A stretch of 64,000 nt of DNA from Eimeria necatrix (Eukaryota; Apicomplexa; Conoidasida; Eucoccidiorida; Eimeriidae), in contig NW_013655295.1 in assembly GCF_000499385.1 (NCBI RefSeq), positions 17,501-81,500 of the forward strand. The letters are read 5' to 3'. The stretch's first letter is position 1, and every line of letters begins with the position of its first letter. Of this stretch, positions 23,888-35,481 are shown in pieces. Under the pieces are notes generated by a model. The model had not been told where the DNA came from and searched no databases. It saw nothing but the letters and a program-made list of their open reading frames with translations. The translations under genes and the position numbers were made by a program.

Positions 23888-24120
23888 TGCTGCTGCTGCT
23901 GCTTACCCTCGCCGCACTCCCGCATTTGCGTCTCCTTGCTTTCCCCCTTTTGAATGAACTGGGGCGGAAATTCAAAACTTTCCAAAATCGAGTTTTCGCT
24001 CAAGTCCAGCTGCGGCTGCCTGCGCCCGATCCGGCGCTGCTGCAGCCTCTCGGCGAGAAATTCGGAGTGCGCGAAGGAAGCTGACCAAAACGCCAAAACT
24101 GACAGCCTCCACATTCTCAT
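21649..24120 (-). CDS. secreted or membrane-anchored protein with PH-like domain
   Basis: Starts ATG AGA ATG at 24120. Residues 1-19 (MRMWRLSVLAFWSASFAHS) form a signal peptide. Exons: 24120 to about 23909 (EFPPQFIQKGESKETQM, donor GTAAGC); about 23787 to 23715 (GHKGLLTMAVDNSEPEAAVL); about 23593 to 23481 (LKDVQIPLETVDDRCFLVKL, ending FCAR); about 23325-23260 (HSRNEWMNYLHEAILCEETG); about 23115-23050; about 22334-22280 (SPLGKPQVLVNGVTVK); a possible tiny exon near 22115; about 21989-21860 (SPSIFEFPNPAVSV); and about 21748-21649, ending TAA. The beta-strand pattern followed by a helix with the invariant Trp (NEWMNYLHEAI) is that of PH domains, which bind phosphoinositides or proteins. A PH domain behind a signal peptide is unusual. 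Exon edges in the 3' half are approximate. Confidence 0.65.
22640..22975. repeat. AT-rich microsatellite: (TATA) then (AAT/AAC)n
   Basis: A stretch of TATATA/CATATA steps (22640-22740), then about 230 bases of AATAAC/AATAAT triplets. It lies in an intron of the minus-strand PH-like gene. Confidence 0.85.
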
Positions 24121-24813
24121 TTGAATAAATTAAACTTAAATATATTTTTGGCAAACATTTAAATCTTCTGGCGCTTCAGAAAGCAGCAGATCGCCGCGCG
24201 CCAGCCTGCAGCCGCAGCGGAAGCTGCGCATACACCCCATTTTCGTGGTAAGGAACGAAGCCGAATACAACTTTCTGGACTTTCTCCCGAATTTAAAATG
24301 AAAAACTCCGTTTGTCCACTAAATCCTGGACAGTTTTACTTTTTTAGACTTAATTTCTCAATAGTTTTGCCTTTTAGACTTAATTCCGCAGCAGTTTTAT
24401 TCATTTTCGCCACCCCTAGCTGCAGCGAGGCAGCTCCCAGCCGCAGCTTCGAACTTGCGTTTCTGCCCGCAGTGGCCGCGGCTGGGGTCTAATCTAAGCA
24501 GCAAAAGCTGCACGCAGCTGCTGCAGCAATACCTGCAGGAGCAGCAGCAGCAGCAGCTGCTGCTGCTGCTCTGACCTGTGCTGCAACTCAACTCAATCCC
24601 GCTAAATACTTATACGGCCCTGCAGCTTGCATGCAAAGAAGTGTCTTACGGGCCAAAAAAATCCCCCAGTATCTTTGGGAGCGACGGCTGCAGCAGCAGC
24701 AGCAGCAGCAGCAGTGCCGGCGCTCCTTTCAGCGGCCTTTGGACGCCCTGCTGCTGCTGCTGCTGCTGCTGCTTTTGCTGCTGCTTCCGCCACTTGAAGG
24801 ACTCAGCAGCAAA

Positions 24814-24927
24814 CTAGGCATACTCAATGCCGCGGACAGAAATGTCTATTGGGGTGGAGGTGTCAACTTCGCCTGTCAGGCGGCTGTCCCCCTTAGCCAG
24901 TTTCCCCCAGGAAACTATTTCCCAAGT

Positions 24928-24966
<39 letters not shown>

Positions 24967-25660
24967 GGGGGGTTCCCCTGCGGCAGCGGCGCTGCTGCTG
25001 CTGCTCTTGCTGCTGCTCCAGTGAGCCCGCACAGTGTGGATTTCTGCGTTCAGCTTCGGAGCATTTGTTTTCACATTCATTGGAACATTTCTGAAAAAGA
25101 AAAAAACAAAAAAAAGAAAAACAACAGCAGCTGTAGTGACACCGCAAACAACCAGTCGCCGGCAGCAACCCGGCAGCCACCGCGCGCTCGGGAGGGGGGA
25201 ATACGGACCCTAAATGCGATAAAAGAGAATTAAATTAAATTAAATTTATTAAAAATAACAAATTAAATGCAATTGTTGTTTGTTTTAATGAAGATCGCGC
25301 TGCTTACCGCACAAGTCGGAACAGATCGTCCAGCACTCCCCCGTGGGTCACCACCAGAATCCTCTCGCCCAAGTGCTTTTGGGTCACTTCCAGGAAAAAC
25401 TCCTTTACTCTGTCGTAGCTGCAAAACAAAAAACAAAACTTTTGCTTTTGTGGCCCTCGGGGCTCAGTTTCAGCGGCCATTAGTGCTGCTAATTGCTCTT
25501 CAGCAGCAGCAGCAGCAGCTGCTGCTGCTGCTGCTGCTGCGTTCGAATCTGGGCTGCAGCAACGCGCAAAGTGCCAGCAGCAGCTGCTGCAGCAGCAGCA
25601 GCAGCAAGCGTACCGCTGCTGGAAACTCTCTCCGCCTGGGAATACAAACGAAGGGTCTCT

Positions 25661-25695
<35 letters not shown>

Positions 25696-27503
25696 TGACA
25701 CCCTGCTGCGCCTCAGATGCATGCAGATCTTGGAAAGAAATAAAAATAAACAAATGGCATTCAATTAAGAATATAAAAGTTGAAAACTAAAAAGAAAATC
25801 TCAAGTTTGTTCCTACCTACTTTTATCCCAAGCGTTCCACTCCTTCGGAAACAGAGAAGGCAATTCTTCCAGTAAATGACCTGCGCAAGAAACGAAACCC
25901 TAAACCCTAAACCCTAAACCCTAAACCCTGAACCTTAAACCCTAAACCCTAGACCCATTCTGCAGCCACGAATGCAGCAGCAAGGCAGTCAAAAGTAATA
26001 AAAGTTTGTCGGCTGTGCGCACTGAGACAGCGGCCAGCAGCAGCAGAGGAAGCAGCAGCAGCAAAGGACAAAAAGTGGAATAAAAGGGGCAAATAAAAGC
26101 CAAAAAAGAATAATAAAGGAATAAAAATGGTGGAAAATAAATAAATAAATAAAAGAAGTTCATACCCTGCAGTATTCCCGCATTCCATTCTTGCAATCTG
26201 CTGTCCAGCACGACAGCGCTTTCTATGCCGGCTGCTTCCCGAATGCTGGCGCAAAGTCGCAATTCAAATAATGCAATTTGTGCTCTTTTGCATTTAATTT
26301 ATTTCTTTTTCAATTTTATTTCAATTAATCTTCAATTAATTCGACAATTAATCTCCAATTAATTGCAAAATTCTCACATTGCAACAAATGCGAAACGGAA
26401 GTCACAATTCCATCAATTCATCAATTAGTGCTTTCCGCATTCAATTTGTTTCCTTTTTTCGAATTAAGAGCCACGCAAGCTGCTGATTGGCAAATAAATT
26501 ACTTTTATTTATTTTCGATTGGCAAATAAATTACTTTTATTTGTTTTTGTTTGAAAATGAAAAAGATTTCGACATACATCTCCGCGGACTCGCGAGTCCG
26601 CCCCAGCGGGCTGGAGTAGATCGCAGAGATTGCCGCGCCCTTCGGGCCACCGAAGAGGTTCCTGTGGGAAAGCGCAGCAGCAAAAAGAAAAGAAATGAAA
26701 TTAAAATGAAAAGAAAAGAAATTAAAATGAAAAGAAATGAAATTAAAACGAAATAAAAGAAAATAAAAAGAATTGGAAACGCAGGAGGCGCGCAGAGGCG
26801 AGCTTTCCCTCGGATCACTTCACCGGAAACATGAATAGGAATGCAAATCCACACAAGACCAAAACGTGAATGCAGCTGCTACGGGCCGAAACGCCCGGTT
26901 TTGCGGTCTTTCTTTGCAATAATTTCGAAATAAATTCAATTAATTTAATCAATTAAACTCATTTGCATTTATTTTGTCCATTTATTCCTTTTGTTTCCCT
27001 CGAGACTCACCGCAGGCGGCGGCCGCATTCGCGGCACTGCTGTCGCCCAGTGTCGTTCAGCGGCACGTCCAGCTGGCCCTGCAAAAAAAGTGGAAAGCGG
27101 AAATAAATGATCCAAACAACAACAAAATAAACATTTTAAATAAAATAAATGGAATAAACTTCACAAATAAAAGAAAAAGAAGCCTTGGCCGCCGCTGCAA
27201 AGCCGGGAATCTTGCACGTTCAAGAACGCTCCCGGTTTCCCTGTCAGTGCAGCAGCCGCGCTGCTCCCAAGGAACAAGTGCAGCAAAACTGCAGCAGAAA
27301 GCCTTTAATATTAAATATATATTCAAAATATTTCTAATTAATGAAAAATATTCCATTAAATGCGCAAAGCTGCAGCAACAAGCCCCAGATCGGCTGCCCA
27401 CCTGCAGCCGCCGCTGCGCGTTGTAGTCCGTCAGCCCGTGGCGGACAGCCAGCAGCTCGCAGCAGTTTTTGAGTTCTTGAGGAGGGTCTGGGGGCGGCTG
27501 CAT
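24814..27503 (-). CDS. histidine phosphatase, phosphoglycerate mutase superfamily, 8 exons
   Basis: A phosphohydrolase or mutase that uses a phospho-histidine intermediate. Exons: 27503-27402, 27078-27011, about 26668-26574, about 26246-26168, about 25878-25818, about 25660-25616, about 25417-25308, and 25090-24814. The first exon carries the catalytic RHG motif (LLAVRHGLTDYNAQRRLQ) at residues 21-23. Then come GQLDVPLNDTGRQQ, IYSSPLGRTRESAE with the second active-site Arg, LDSRLQEWNAGILQG with the conserved Glu, ELPSLFPKEWNAWDK, FPGGESFQQR, and the second catalytic His in ILVVTHGGVLDDLFR. The last exon (PKLNAEIHTVRAH, then VTWEIVSWGKLAKG) matches the closing strands but has an insert of about 30 residues of Ser/Ala between them. 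Stop TAG is at 24816-24814. The order fits broad-specificity phosphatases of the CobC/fructose-2,6-bisphosphatase-like branch; the substrate is unknown. A telomere-like block lies in one intron. Confidence 0.9.
25895..25952. repeat. telomere-like repeat in histidine phosphatase intron
   Basis: Eight AAACCCT-type units with variants AACCCTG and AACCTTA, starting about 15 bases upstream of an exon acceptor near 25879. Confidence 0.9.
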
Positions 27504-27540
27504 TGCTGCTGCTGAGGGTTTAGGGTTTGGGGTTTAGCTG

Positions 27541-27575
<35 letters not shown>

Positions 27576-27975
27576 CCTGCTGCTAGTCCGCGGAAAGGCT
27601 TGAAGGGCCGCAAGAGTTCAGGTCCAGTGGGGTGACCATTGGTCAACAGCGCGCGCCGCTGCAGCCATGAGAAATGGCTCGCTCGCTGTTGTCCGCTGCT
27701 GCTGCAGTCCGCAGCAGCAGCGCAGCAGCAGCAGCAGCGCAGCAGATGCTGCTGCTGCAGCTCGTCAGTGCTGCAGTGAAAAGTATTGTTGCTCTTTGTT
27801 TCGGGGAGTGCAGCAAAAAGAAGAAACGAAGACGCGAGACTGCAGCAGCAGCGCAGCCACGCTAGCGCTGCATTGCAGCACACAGAGCGAAGTATCTTCA
27901 AAAAGGTCTTTTTCTTTTTTCAAAATTCAGAAAATATAAATTAGAAAAGATAAATTTCAAGTTTTGACGGGCCTG

Positions 27976-28008
<33 letters not shown>

Positions 28009-28248
28009 CCCTGTGCCACCGCCGCAGCCGCAGCCGCCGGCGGTGGCTGCTGGGGCTTTCTTGCTGCTGCACCTTTGGGGAAAAGTCCGTTTAAATATAT
28101 TTAAAAGATCAAAAAAGCAAAACAAAATGCAAATTAAATTCAAGTTTTAATTTATAATTGCGAAGTTTGCGAAAAACGCGAACTTTCCCGCTGGCCACCA
28201 AGCCCCGACACCTGAACTGCTGCAGCCGTGGGGCTGCTGCTGTTTGCT

Positions 28249-28284
<36 letters not shown>

Positions 28285-28393
28285 AGGGGCTGGCAAGGGG
28301 CAAAAGAGTTAATTGCTTTTCTGCAGATCTTCTTGCTGTTTCGTTTTCTCTTTCGCCCCCCTCTTCTCTTTAGAACAGTACAAACGCTGGAAA
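27504..28393. other. divergent intergenic region between histidine phosphatase and eS17
   Basis: Both neighbouring genes are transcribed outwards, so this 890-base stretch should contain both promoters. It begins with TTTAGGG repeats (27514-27533), followed by CAG tracts (27540-27575, 27980-28005, 28245-28282), a GTGACCATTGGTCAAC palindrome (27631) and AT-rich DNA. No TATA box or gene can be defended. Confidence 0.5.
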
Positions 28394-29713
28394 ATGGTGA
28401 GGCCTTTTGCTGCTGCTGCTGCTGCTGCAGCAACCCCACAGGCAGCCTTTGCTGCAGCGCAGCAGCTCTTCTCCGCCTTCAATTTATTTCATTTTTGCAT
28501 TTCTTTTTCAAATCCATTTCCACTTTTTGCTGCTGCGCCTCTCGGGGCCACGCCGAAGGGAAGGCCTGCGGCTTCCCCTCAGCACTTGGCCCCTGGAAGT
28601 TTCTTTTTTTGTTTTGATTTATTTAATTTCCATTTCCGCTGTTCTCCCTTCACTTCCGGTGTCTGTACACTGCAGCGGCCCCTGGGGACCGCCCCGGGGG
28701 CCCCAGGGGCTGCTGCTGCTGCTGCTGCAGCCCCGGGGGCCCCCAGGGGCTGCTGCTGCTGCTGCTGCTGCTGCGCCCCTTCGGGCCTTCCAGCCCCGCT
28801 CTTGGGCTTGAGTGGACCACCGCTGCGTGTGGAGTGGTCCACTGGTCACGCGGCGCTGCGTGGAGCGTTTGAGGGTGTTGGGGGGGCTGGGGCGCTCGTT
28901 TGTGTCCCTGCATGGAGGCCCGCCTCTTGCAAGTTCAAGTTTTATTTTTTTGAATTTTAATTTTGTTTTATTTCTTCTTTTTTGTTCGAACTTGCAGGGG
29001 CGCGTCCGAACGAAAACAGTCAAGCGCGCGGCGCGCCAGATCGTCGAGAAGTACTACGCGAAGTGAGCTGCCGGTGCTGAGGAAGCGAGTGGAAAGCGAA
29101 GGAATATGACGCATTTTGCATTTTATTTTGTTCAAATTCAATTAATTTTGCTTTTTTTATTCAGGTTGACTCTGGATTTCCAGATCAACAAGAAGATCGC
29201 AGAAGAAGTGGCGCTCATTCCCTCAAAGCGCATTCGCAACAAGGTTGCGGGGTTCATCACTGTACGTACACCCCAGACCTGTGCAGTGCAAGTGGCGGCA
29301 GATCTCTTTTTGCGCCTTATATTCCGCTTTTATGACCAATAAAATGCGGATTTTTTTCGTTTTAAAGCTGACTTATCGCCATTTATTTCCATTTTCCGTT
29401 TCTTTTCTCGTTTCGCGTTTCTTAGAGAGGAAAAGAGGCTTTTGAGGCGTTTCTTTGGCGTTTTTGCGTTCCGCAGCACCTGATGAAGCGCATTCAGAAG
29501 GGGCCTGTCCGCGGCATTTCGCTGAAGCTGCAGGAGGAAGAGAGGGAGCGGCGGATGGACTTCGTTCCGGAGAAGTCCGAAATTGATGTTCCAACAATTC
29601 AAATTGACCAAGACACTGAGGAGATGCTGCAGGCCCTCAACATCTCCCTGCCCAACGTCACTGTGGCCTCCGCCCACAGGGGCGGCATGGGCGGCAGGCC
29701 CATGCGCGCCTGA
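28394..29713 (+). CDS. RPS17: cytosolic ribosomal protein eS17, 4 exons, 133 aa
   Basis: A 40S subunit protein. Exons 28394-28396 (only the ATG), 28998-29062, 29165-29261 and 29477-29713 join to 134 codons ending TGA. The product starts [20 protein letters not shown] and continues [36 protein letters not shown] and [15 protein letters not shown], which match eS17 of other eukaryotes almost residue for residue. The length is close to human eS17 (135). The first intron directly follows the start codon (ATG/GTGAGG) and holds CTG tracts, GGGGCCCC runs and CCAGTGG palindromes. Intron 3 opens with GTACGTACACC, a member of the dispersed palindrome family. CCAGTGG palindromes also follow the stop codon. 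Confidence 0.97.
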
Positions 29714-29722
29714 GCCGCTGCA

Positions 29723-29767
29723 CCAGTGGACCACTGGTCCACTGGTCACGTGACCAGTGGACCACTG
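29723..29767. repeat. inverted CCAGTGG repeats after eS17 stop
   Basis: Three overlapping palindromes (CAGTGGACCACTGG, GTCCACTGGTCACGTGACC, AGTGGACCACTG) starting 10 bases after the stop codon. The whole block is self-complementary around CACGTG and could fold into a long hairpin in the 3' UTR, so it may act in mRNA 3' end formation or stability. This role is inference. Confidence 0.75.
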
Positions 29768-30510
29768 CTGCGGGGATTCAACAAAGGCTTTGCATGCTTT
29801 TAAGGGTTTCTTGTTTTCGGGTTGTCTTCCAGGGCCCTCTGCGGTGTACAGACACTGCTCCTTAGCCGTAGTAGAAGTAGAAGTGGAATTAAATGGACTT
29901 CATTTTATTTCTTTTCCAGAAAAATAAAATGAAGTCCATTTAATTAGAAGTCTTAGATTCAGAGCTGCTGCCCCTTGTGGGCCCCGCTGGGCTAGACGGC
30001 GCCTTAGGCCAGCTCCAGTTAGCAGCAACTGCAGAACTCTAGCGCTGGCTAGCTAGCTGGCCGGCTAGCTAGCTAGCTAGCTAGCTACTTGGCTAGCTAG
30101 CCAGCTAGCCAGCTAGGTAGCCAGATAGCTGGCTAGCTAGCCAGCTAGCCAGCTTAGCTGGCTAGCTGGTGGACACGAGCTAGCTAGCCATTGGGGGGTG
30201 GGGGCGTCTTCGGCGGCGGCGGGAGCCGCCTGGAGTTGGGGCTGAGGGCCCAAATGGATTAAATTTGAATTAAAAGTAAATTTGAATTAAAATTAAATTT
30301 GAATTAAAATTAAATTTGAATTAAAATAAAACTTAAAAAGAAAAATAAGACTAAGACTGCATGCAGTGGACTGCAGCAGACCGGCGCGTCTAGCTGCGCG
30401 GGAGCAGCAGGGGGTGCTGCTGAGCATTTCTGTGGTTTGAAATGATAAAAAAGACCTTTTTATGATTTTAATTTGATTTTAAATTGCATTTTGGAGTTTT
30501 ATTTGTTAAT

Positions 30511-30546
<36 letters not shown>

Positions 30547-30620
30547 GCCGCGTGTCTGGTGAGCAGCTGGGAGCCACACAGCGCAACCCCACCACAGAAA
30601 CACTGGCCTCCCTCCCCTGT

Positions 30621-30654
<34 letters not shown>

Positions 30655-31189
30655 GCTGTCATATTTTTTCCTTTTTTGTATTTGTTTAAGGATTAAGAAA
30701 CGCTGAAGTCTTGCTGCTGCGCTTTGCTGCTCTCCCTCCCCCCGTTTTCCTGCTGCTGCTGCAGCAGCAGCACAGGCAGCGCAGCTGCCATAGAGTCTAA
30801 ACCCTTTGTAGCTATGTATGAATGCCTGCAGCAGCACAGACAAAGCCAGCTGATTCTGCTGCTGCTGCTGCTGCTGCGCAGACACGCCAACCAGCAACGG
30901 CTGCAGCGACGCAGCACATTCGCGGCCGAACCCTGTTGCTGCTGCTGCTGCAGCAGCCACCTGCTGCAGTCAGCTGCTGCTGCAGCAGTTGCTGCTGCTG
31001 CGTCCGTGGCTGCTGCTTGAAACAGTGCTTGCTGCTGCAGCTCGGGCTGGCTCTGCAGGAGGTCCCCCGCTGCAGCCGTGCCGCTGCTGCTGCAGCAGCC
31101 CAGCCTGCTGCAGCACAGGAACGCTGCTGCTGCCTGCTGCAGCAGCAAACTTCCCCTTTTTCTCTCCCGAGACCCCACAACAAAACTTA
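29768..31189. other. 5' flank of the PP2C gene
   Basis: Contains a GTGTACAGACAC motif (29843), two inverted copies of AAATGGACTTCATTTTATTT (29893 and 29924 region), the CTAG repeat, TAAATTTGAATTAAAAT repeats, and CAG tracts from 30512. From about 30700 the plus strand is open for long stretches and could hold an upstream exon of the PP2C gene, but no conserved sequence shows it. Confidence 0.45.
30026..30186. repeat. (CTAG)n-rich repeat
   Basis: GCTAGCTA, CCAGCTAG and TGGCTAGC units repeat irregularly over about 160 bases of non-coding DNA. The tract is self-complementary. Confidence 0.85.
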
Positions 31190-31669
31190 ATGGAAATAAC
31201 AACTGAAAGGGATCTCTTAGGAGCTGCGCATGCAATGAGTCGGCTGTCTGTACAGCACGAGTGGCTGGTGGAGCTGCCGCAGCCGCGCTGCTCGCTGCCG
31301 GGGCCTTTTGCTGCTGCCTCTGCAGCAGCAGCAAGCGACAGCAGCAGCACGACCAGCAGCACCGCCAGCAGCACCGCCAGCACTGGCAGCAGCAGCAGCA
31401 GCAGCAGCTGCTGCTGCTGCCCGCTGCAGCAGCCGCATGCATTTGACTGGGTCCCCGCAGTTGCTGTTCTCAGCGACGCAGGCCTTGACGTGGGGGGCGT
31501 TCTTGTGTCTCTGTTGGACATTGTGTCTGTCTCCATCTCCCCTCATCCTCACAAAGCCTTGCAGCAGCAGCAGCAGCAGCAGCAGCAGCGGCAGCAGCAG
31601 CAGCAGCGGCTGGGAAGCGGGAATTCCCCACGGGTAGAAGACGACGCTGCAGCAGCAGCGGGAGGGGGT

Positions 31670-31704
<35 letters not shown>

Positions 31705-32122
31705 CGCAGGAGAGTACTCTGGGGCTGAAGCTGCTGCTGAGAAGGAGAACGTGCTGTGGGCTTGCGAGCAGCAGCAGCAGCAGCAGCACGTGCAGCTGGT
31801 TGTGCTGCTGCGGTCGGCGCTGCCAGCAGCAGCAGCAGATCCTCCCCTTTACTTGCCGCCGGCGGAGGCCAGTGCTGAGGCCGGCAGCTGTTTGATCATG
31901 CGAGCTCCCGCAGCAGCAGCAGCAGCAGCAGCTGCTGCTGACGGCGCTGCTGCTTGCTGCTCCCTGGAGCAGCACGGCAGCAGCAGCTACGCGGGCGCTG
32001 CTGCAGCAGCAGCTGCTGCTTCGCTGCTGCAGCGGCTGCAGCAATTCATCAGCCGAGTCCGCCCCACGTTTTGTTCGCTGCGGAAGCGCGCAGCAGTGAC
32101 GGAGGACATTCGCGCGCGTTTC

Positions 32123-32154
<32 letters not shown>

Positions 32155-32517
32155 CGTGCTGCTGCCCGCAGCAGCAGCAGCAGAAGTGGAGCGACTCAAA
32201 GCAGCAAAACAACTGCATCTGCTGCTCGGAGGCTTTCTGCTGCGGGACTGTGCTGCTCTGGAAGAGGCCGTGGCTTACGCCCCGCTTGCGGTGTACGTAC
32301 ACCTGGAAGCAGCAACAACGCTGCTGCCGCTGCTGCCAGCAGATCCTTCCTTTTACCCCACGTGGAAGCGCGTGATGCTGCAGCAGCGGCGGCTGCAGCA
32401 GCAGCAGCAGCAGCAGCAGCAGGCGGCGCGCAGCATCTCGCCGATGTCAGCTTTCCGCAGCAGCCGTTCCCCCGCTGCGGTTGCGGCTCCCGCGGCTGCT
32501 GCTGCGGGCGCCGCCGC

Positions 32518-32559
<42 letters not shown>

Positions 32560-33036
32560 GTTTCGCGTGGAAGGCGGCGGCTGCAGGCTGGCCAAGAGCA
32601 GCAGCAGCTGCTGCGAAGACGCGTTCTTCTGCCTGGAGAAAGAAGGCTGCTTCGGAGTATTTGACGGAGTCGGAAGCTGGGCTGTTGAAGGAGTTGATGC
32701 TTCTCGTTTTTCGGAAGGACTTGCTGCTGCTGCTGCAGCAGAAGCAGCAGCAAACCTGGACCCCGAGAACATGGCCCCCGAGTACCGCGCGCTGGACCCC
32801 AACGCGCGCGCGCGGCTGCTGCTGCACAGGGCCCATGCTGCAGTCTGCAGCAGCAGCGAGAACAGGTGGGGCAGCAGCACAGCAGCAGTGGGGTGTATAG
32901 ACACCCGAACTGGCCGCCTCGGCGTGGCCTGTCTCGGCGACTCCGTGCTGATGGTGCTGCGGCGGCAGCTGCTGCCGAGCAGCATGTCTTTTTATGCTGC
33001 AGAAGTTCCCGCGGTGCGGCCGGAGGCGCTGCTGCT

Positions 33037-33083
<47 letters not shown>

Positions 33084-33411
33084 GCTTCCCGCGGCTGCTG
33101 CGGCGCTGCTGCTGGCGCACCAAGGAGCAGCGCTGGGAAAACGGAGCCCCCTACCAGCTGTGCAACCTGCCCGCCCGCAGCAGCAGGCAGCAGCTGCAGC
33201 AGCAAGGCTTCGAGCGCTTTGTTGCAGTGCTGCAGAAGATCGACCCCCAGGGAGACACAGCAGCAATGGCCTACGCCCCGCAGCAGCCGCTGCTGCTGCA
33301 GCCAGGTGACCTCGTCTTGGCCTTCAGCGACGGAGTCGGCGACAACTTGTTCGACCGCGAGATCGAAGTCTTCTGCTCCCTCGCCCTCTCCCCCGACGAG
33401 GCCCTGCTGCT

Positions 33412-33446
<35 letters not shown>

Positions 33447-33452
33447 GGAAGG

Positions 33453-33485
<33 letters not shown>

Positions 33486-33579
33486 GGAAGGAACAGCACA
33501 CCCAGCAGCAGCAGCAGCAGCAGCAGGGCAAGAAACAGCACACCCAGCAGCAGCAGCAGCAGGGGAAGGAACAGCACAC

Positions 33580-33611
<32 letters not shown>

Positions 33612-34118
33612 CGGAACGGCCCTCTATTTGCTTCACGCCGGCACAGGACGTGGCGGAGTTTATTGTCAAAATTGCAAAAAAGAAATCTCAAGATGGCGTA
33701 AGCTGCTGCTCCACTTTTGCTGCTGCTCCACTTTTGCTGCTGCTCCACTTTTGCTGCTGCTCCACTTTTGCTGCTGCTCCACTTTTGCTGCTGCTCCACC
33801 TTTGCTGCTGCTCGTGTCTGTTTGCTTGCTGCTTGCTGCACCGCACTTGCCTGGCCCTCTACACCCGCAGCAAAATTCAATCATCTCCGCCGCTGCTGTT
33901 GCTGTTGCTGCTGCTGCTGCTGCTGCTGCATGCGGGCGTGTGTTTGCTGCTTGGGTTTGCTGCAGCTGTTCGAGCGCCCGTTTGTTGCAGCACCTGAAGG
34001 CAGCAAGCCGCTGCCCGCCCATTTAGCAGCAGCAGAAGGAGAGGGATTTCGAGGAGGCAAAAGAGATGACATTAGCTGCGTGGCGCTGTGGGTCACAGCT
34101 GCAGTGCAGACACCGATG

Positions 34119-34150
<32 letters not shown>

Positions 34151-34290
34151 AGCCGCAGAGACTGCAGCAGCAGCTGCACCGCTTCCCGCTGCAGCAGCAG
34201 CTGCAGAAGCAGCTGACTCCGTCGCGGTGACTGTGGAGGCTTCCACCCAGGGGGAGGAGCTCTCTGCTGGGGCAGCACAAGAAGAGCAGC

Positions 34291-34328
<38 letters not shown>

Positions 34329-34622
34329 GCAGCCTCTGCTGCTGCCGCTGCCGCGTCGCCACCTGCAGGTGGTGAAGGCGCCCGAGCACTCACGCCCTCA
34401 CCGGCAGCCGAAGCAGCAGCAGCAGCGGCGTCCGCTGCTGCTGCTGCTGCTGCTAAGTCCCGCAAAGCAGCAGCAGCTGCAAGTGTCGGTACACCCAAGC
34501 TGCTGCACCGGTTCTCGCGTGCTGCTCGGCTGAGCCCCAGCAGCAGCCGCTTAGCAACCCCTGGGGCTTCCCCTTCAAGCTCAGTCTCTGCAGCAGCAGC
34601 CCCAGGAACCCCAGGGACCCCC

Positions 34623-34660
<38 letters not shown>

Positions 34661-35436
34661 GGATTCCTCGCGGAAGCGCTCGCTAGCTAAAGGGGCAGCA
34701 ACCCCACACACTCCCTCCCGCAGCACAGACCGCCTAAACCCTTTGGGGGTTTTGCGCAGAAGATTCTGCAGAGAAGCTGCGAGTCCTGCTTCTCCCACCA
34801 GCACCCCGCGGAAGCCCCTTGCTGCTGCTGCTGCTGCTGCTGCAGCGGGAGCAGCAGCAGGAGCAGCAGCGAGTCCTGCTGCTGCTGCTGGCTCGCCCGC
34901 GTCGCCCAGCCACGGGAGCGCCAGCCGACTACCCCGTCCAGACTTTGCTGCTTTTGCTGTTCTCCGCGCTGCTGCTGCAGCTGTCAAGACCCGCAGGGGG
35001 GGCCCCCCTGGGGGCCCCCCAGAAGGCTCCCCAGGGAGGGGCCCCCCAGTACCCTCTGCTTCCCCTAAGCGAGCAGGGGGGCCCCTGGGGCCCCCCTGGA
35101 GGCCCCCCAAGACCCTCCGCCGTGCTGCTTCCCCGGGGCCCCTCTTTTCAGACACTCCTAAGAAACCCTTGAGGCGGCCGGGGCCCCCCAGTGGGGCCCC
35201 TGAAGAGGGAGGTGCAGCAGCAGCCCCCGCAGCAGCTGCAGCGACTGCAGCAGCTGCAGCAGCTGCTGCAGCCGAGGGAAAAGGCGCCGCCGCACAGTCT
35301 GCGGGGGCCCCTGCTGCTGCTGCTGAGGCTGGAGCGGAAGCCGCGCAGCAAGGGCCTGCTGCTGCAGCAGCAACGCCAAGGAGGCAGAAGCAAGCAGCAG
35401 GAGTGGACACAGAAGCAGGACAAGGGAAGCAAGGGG

Positions 35437-35481
<45 letters not shown>

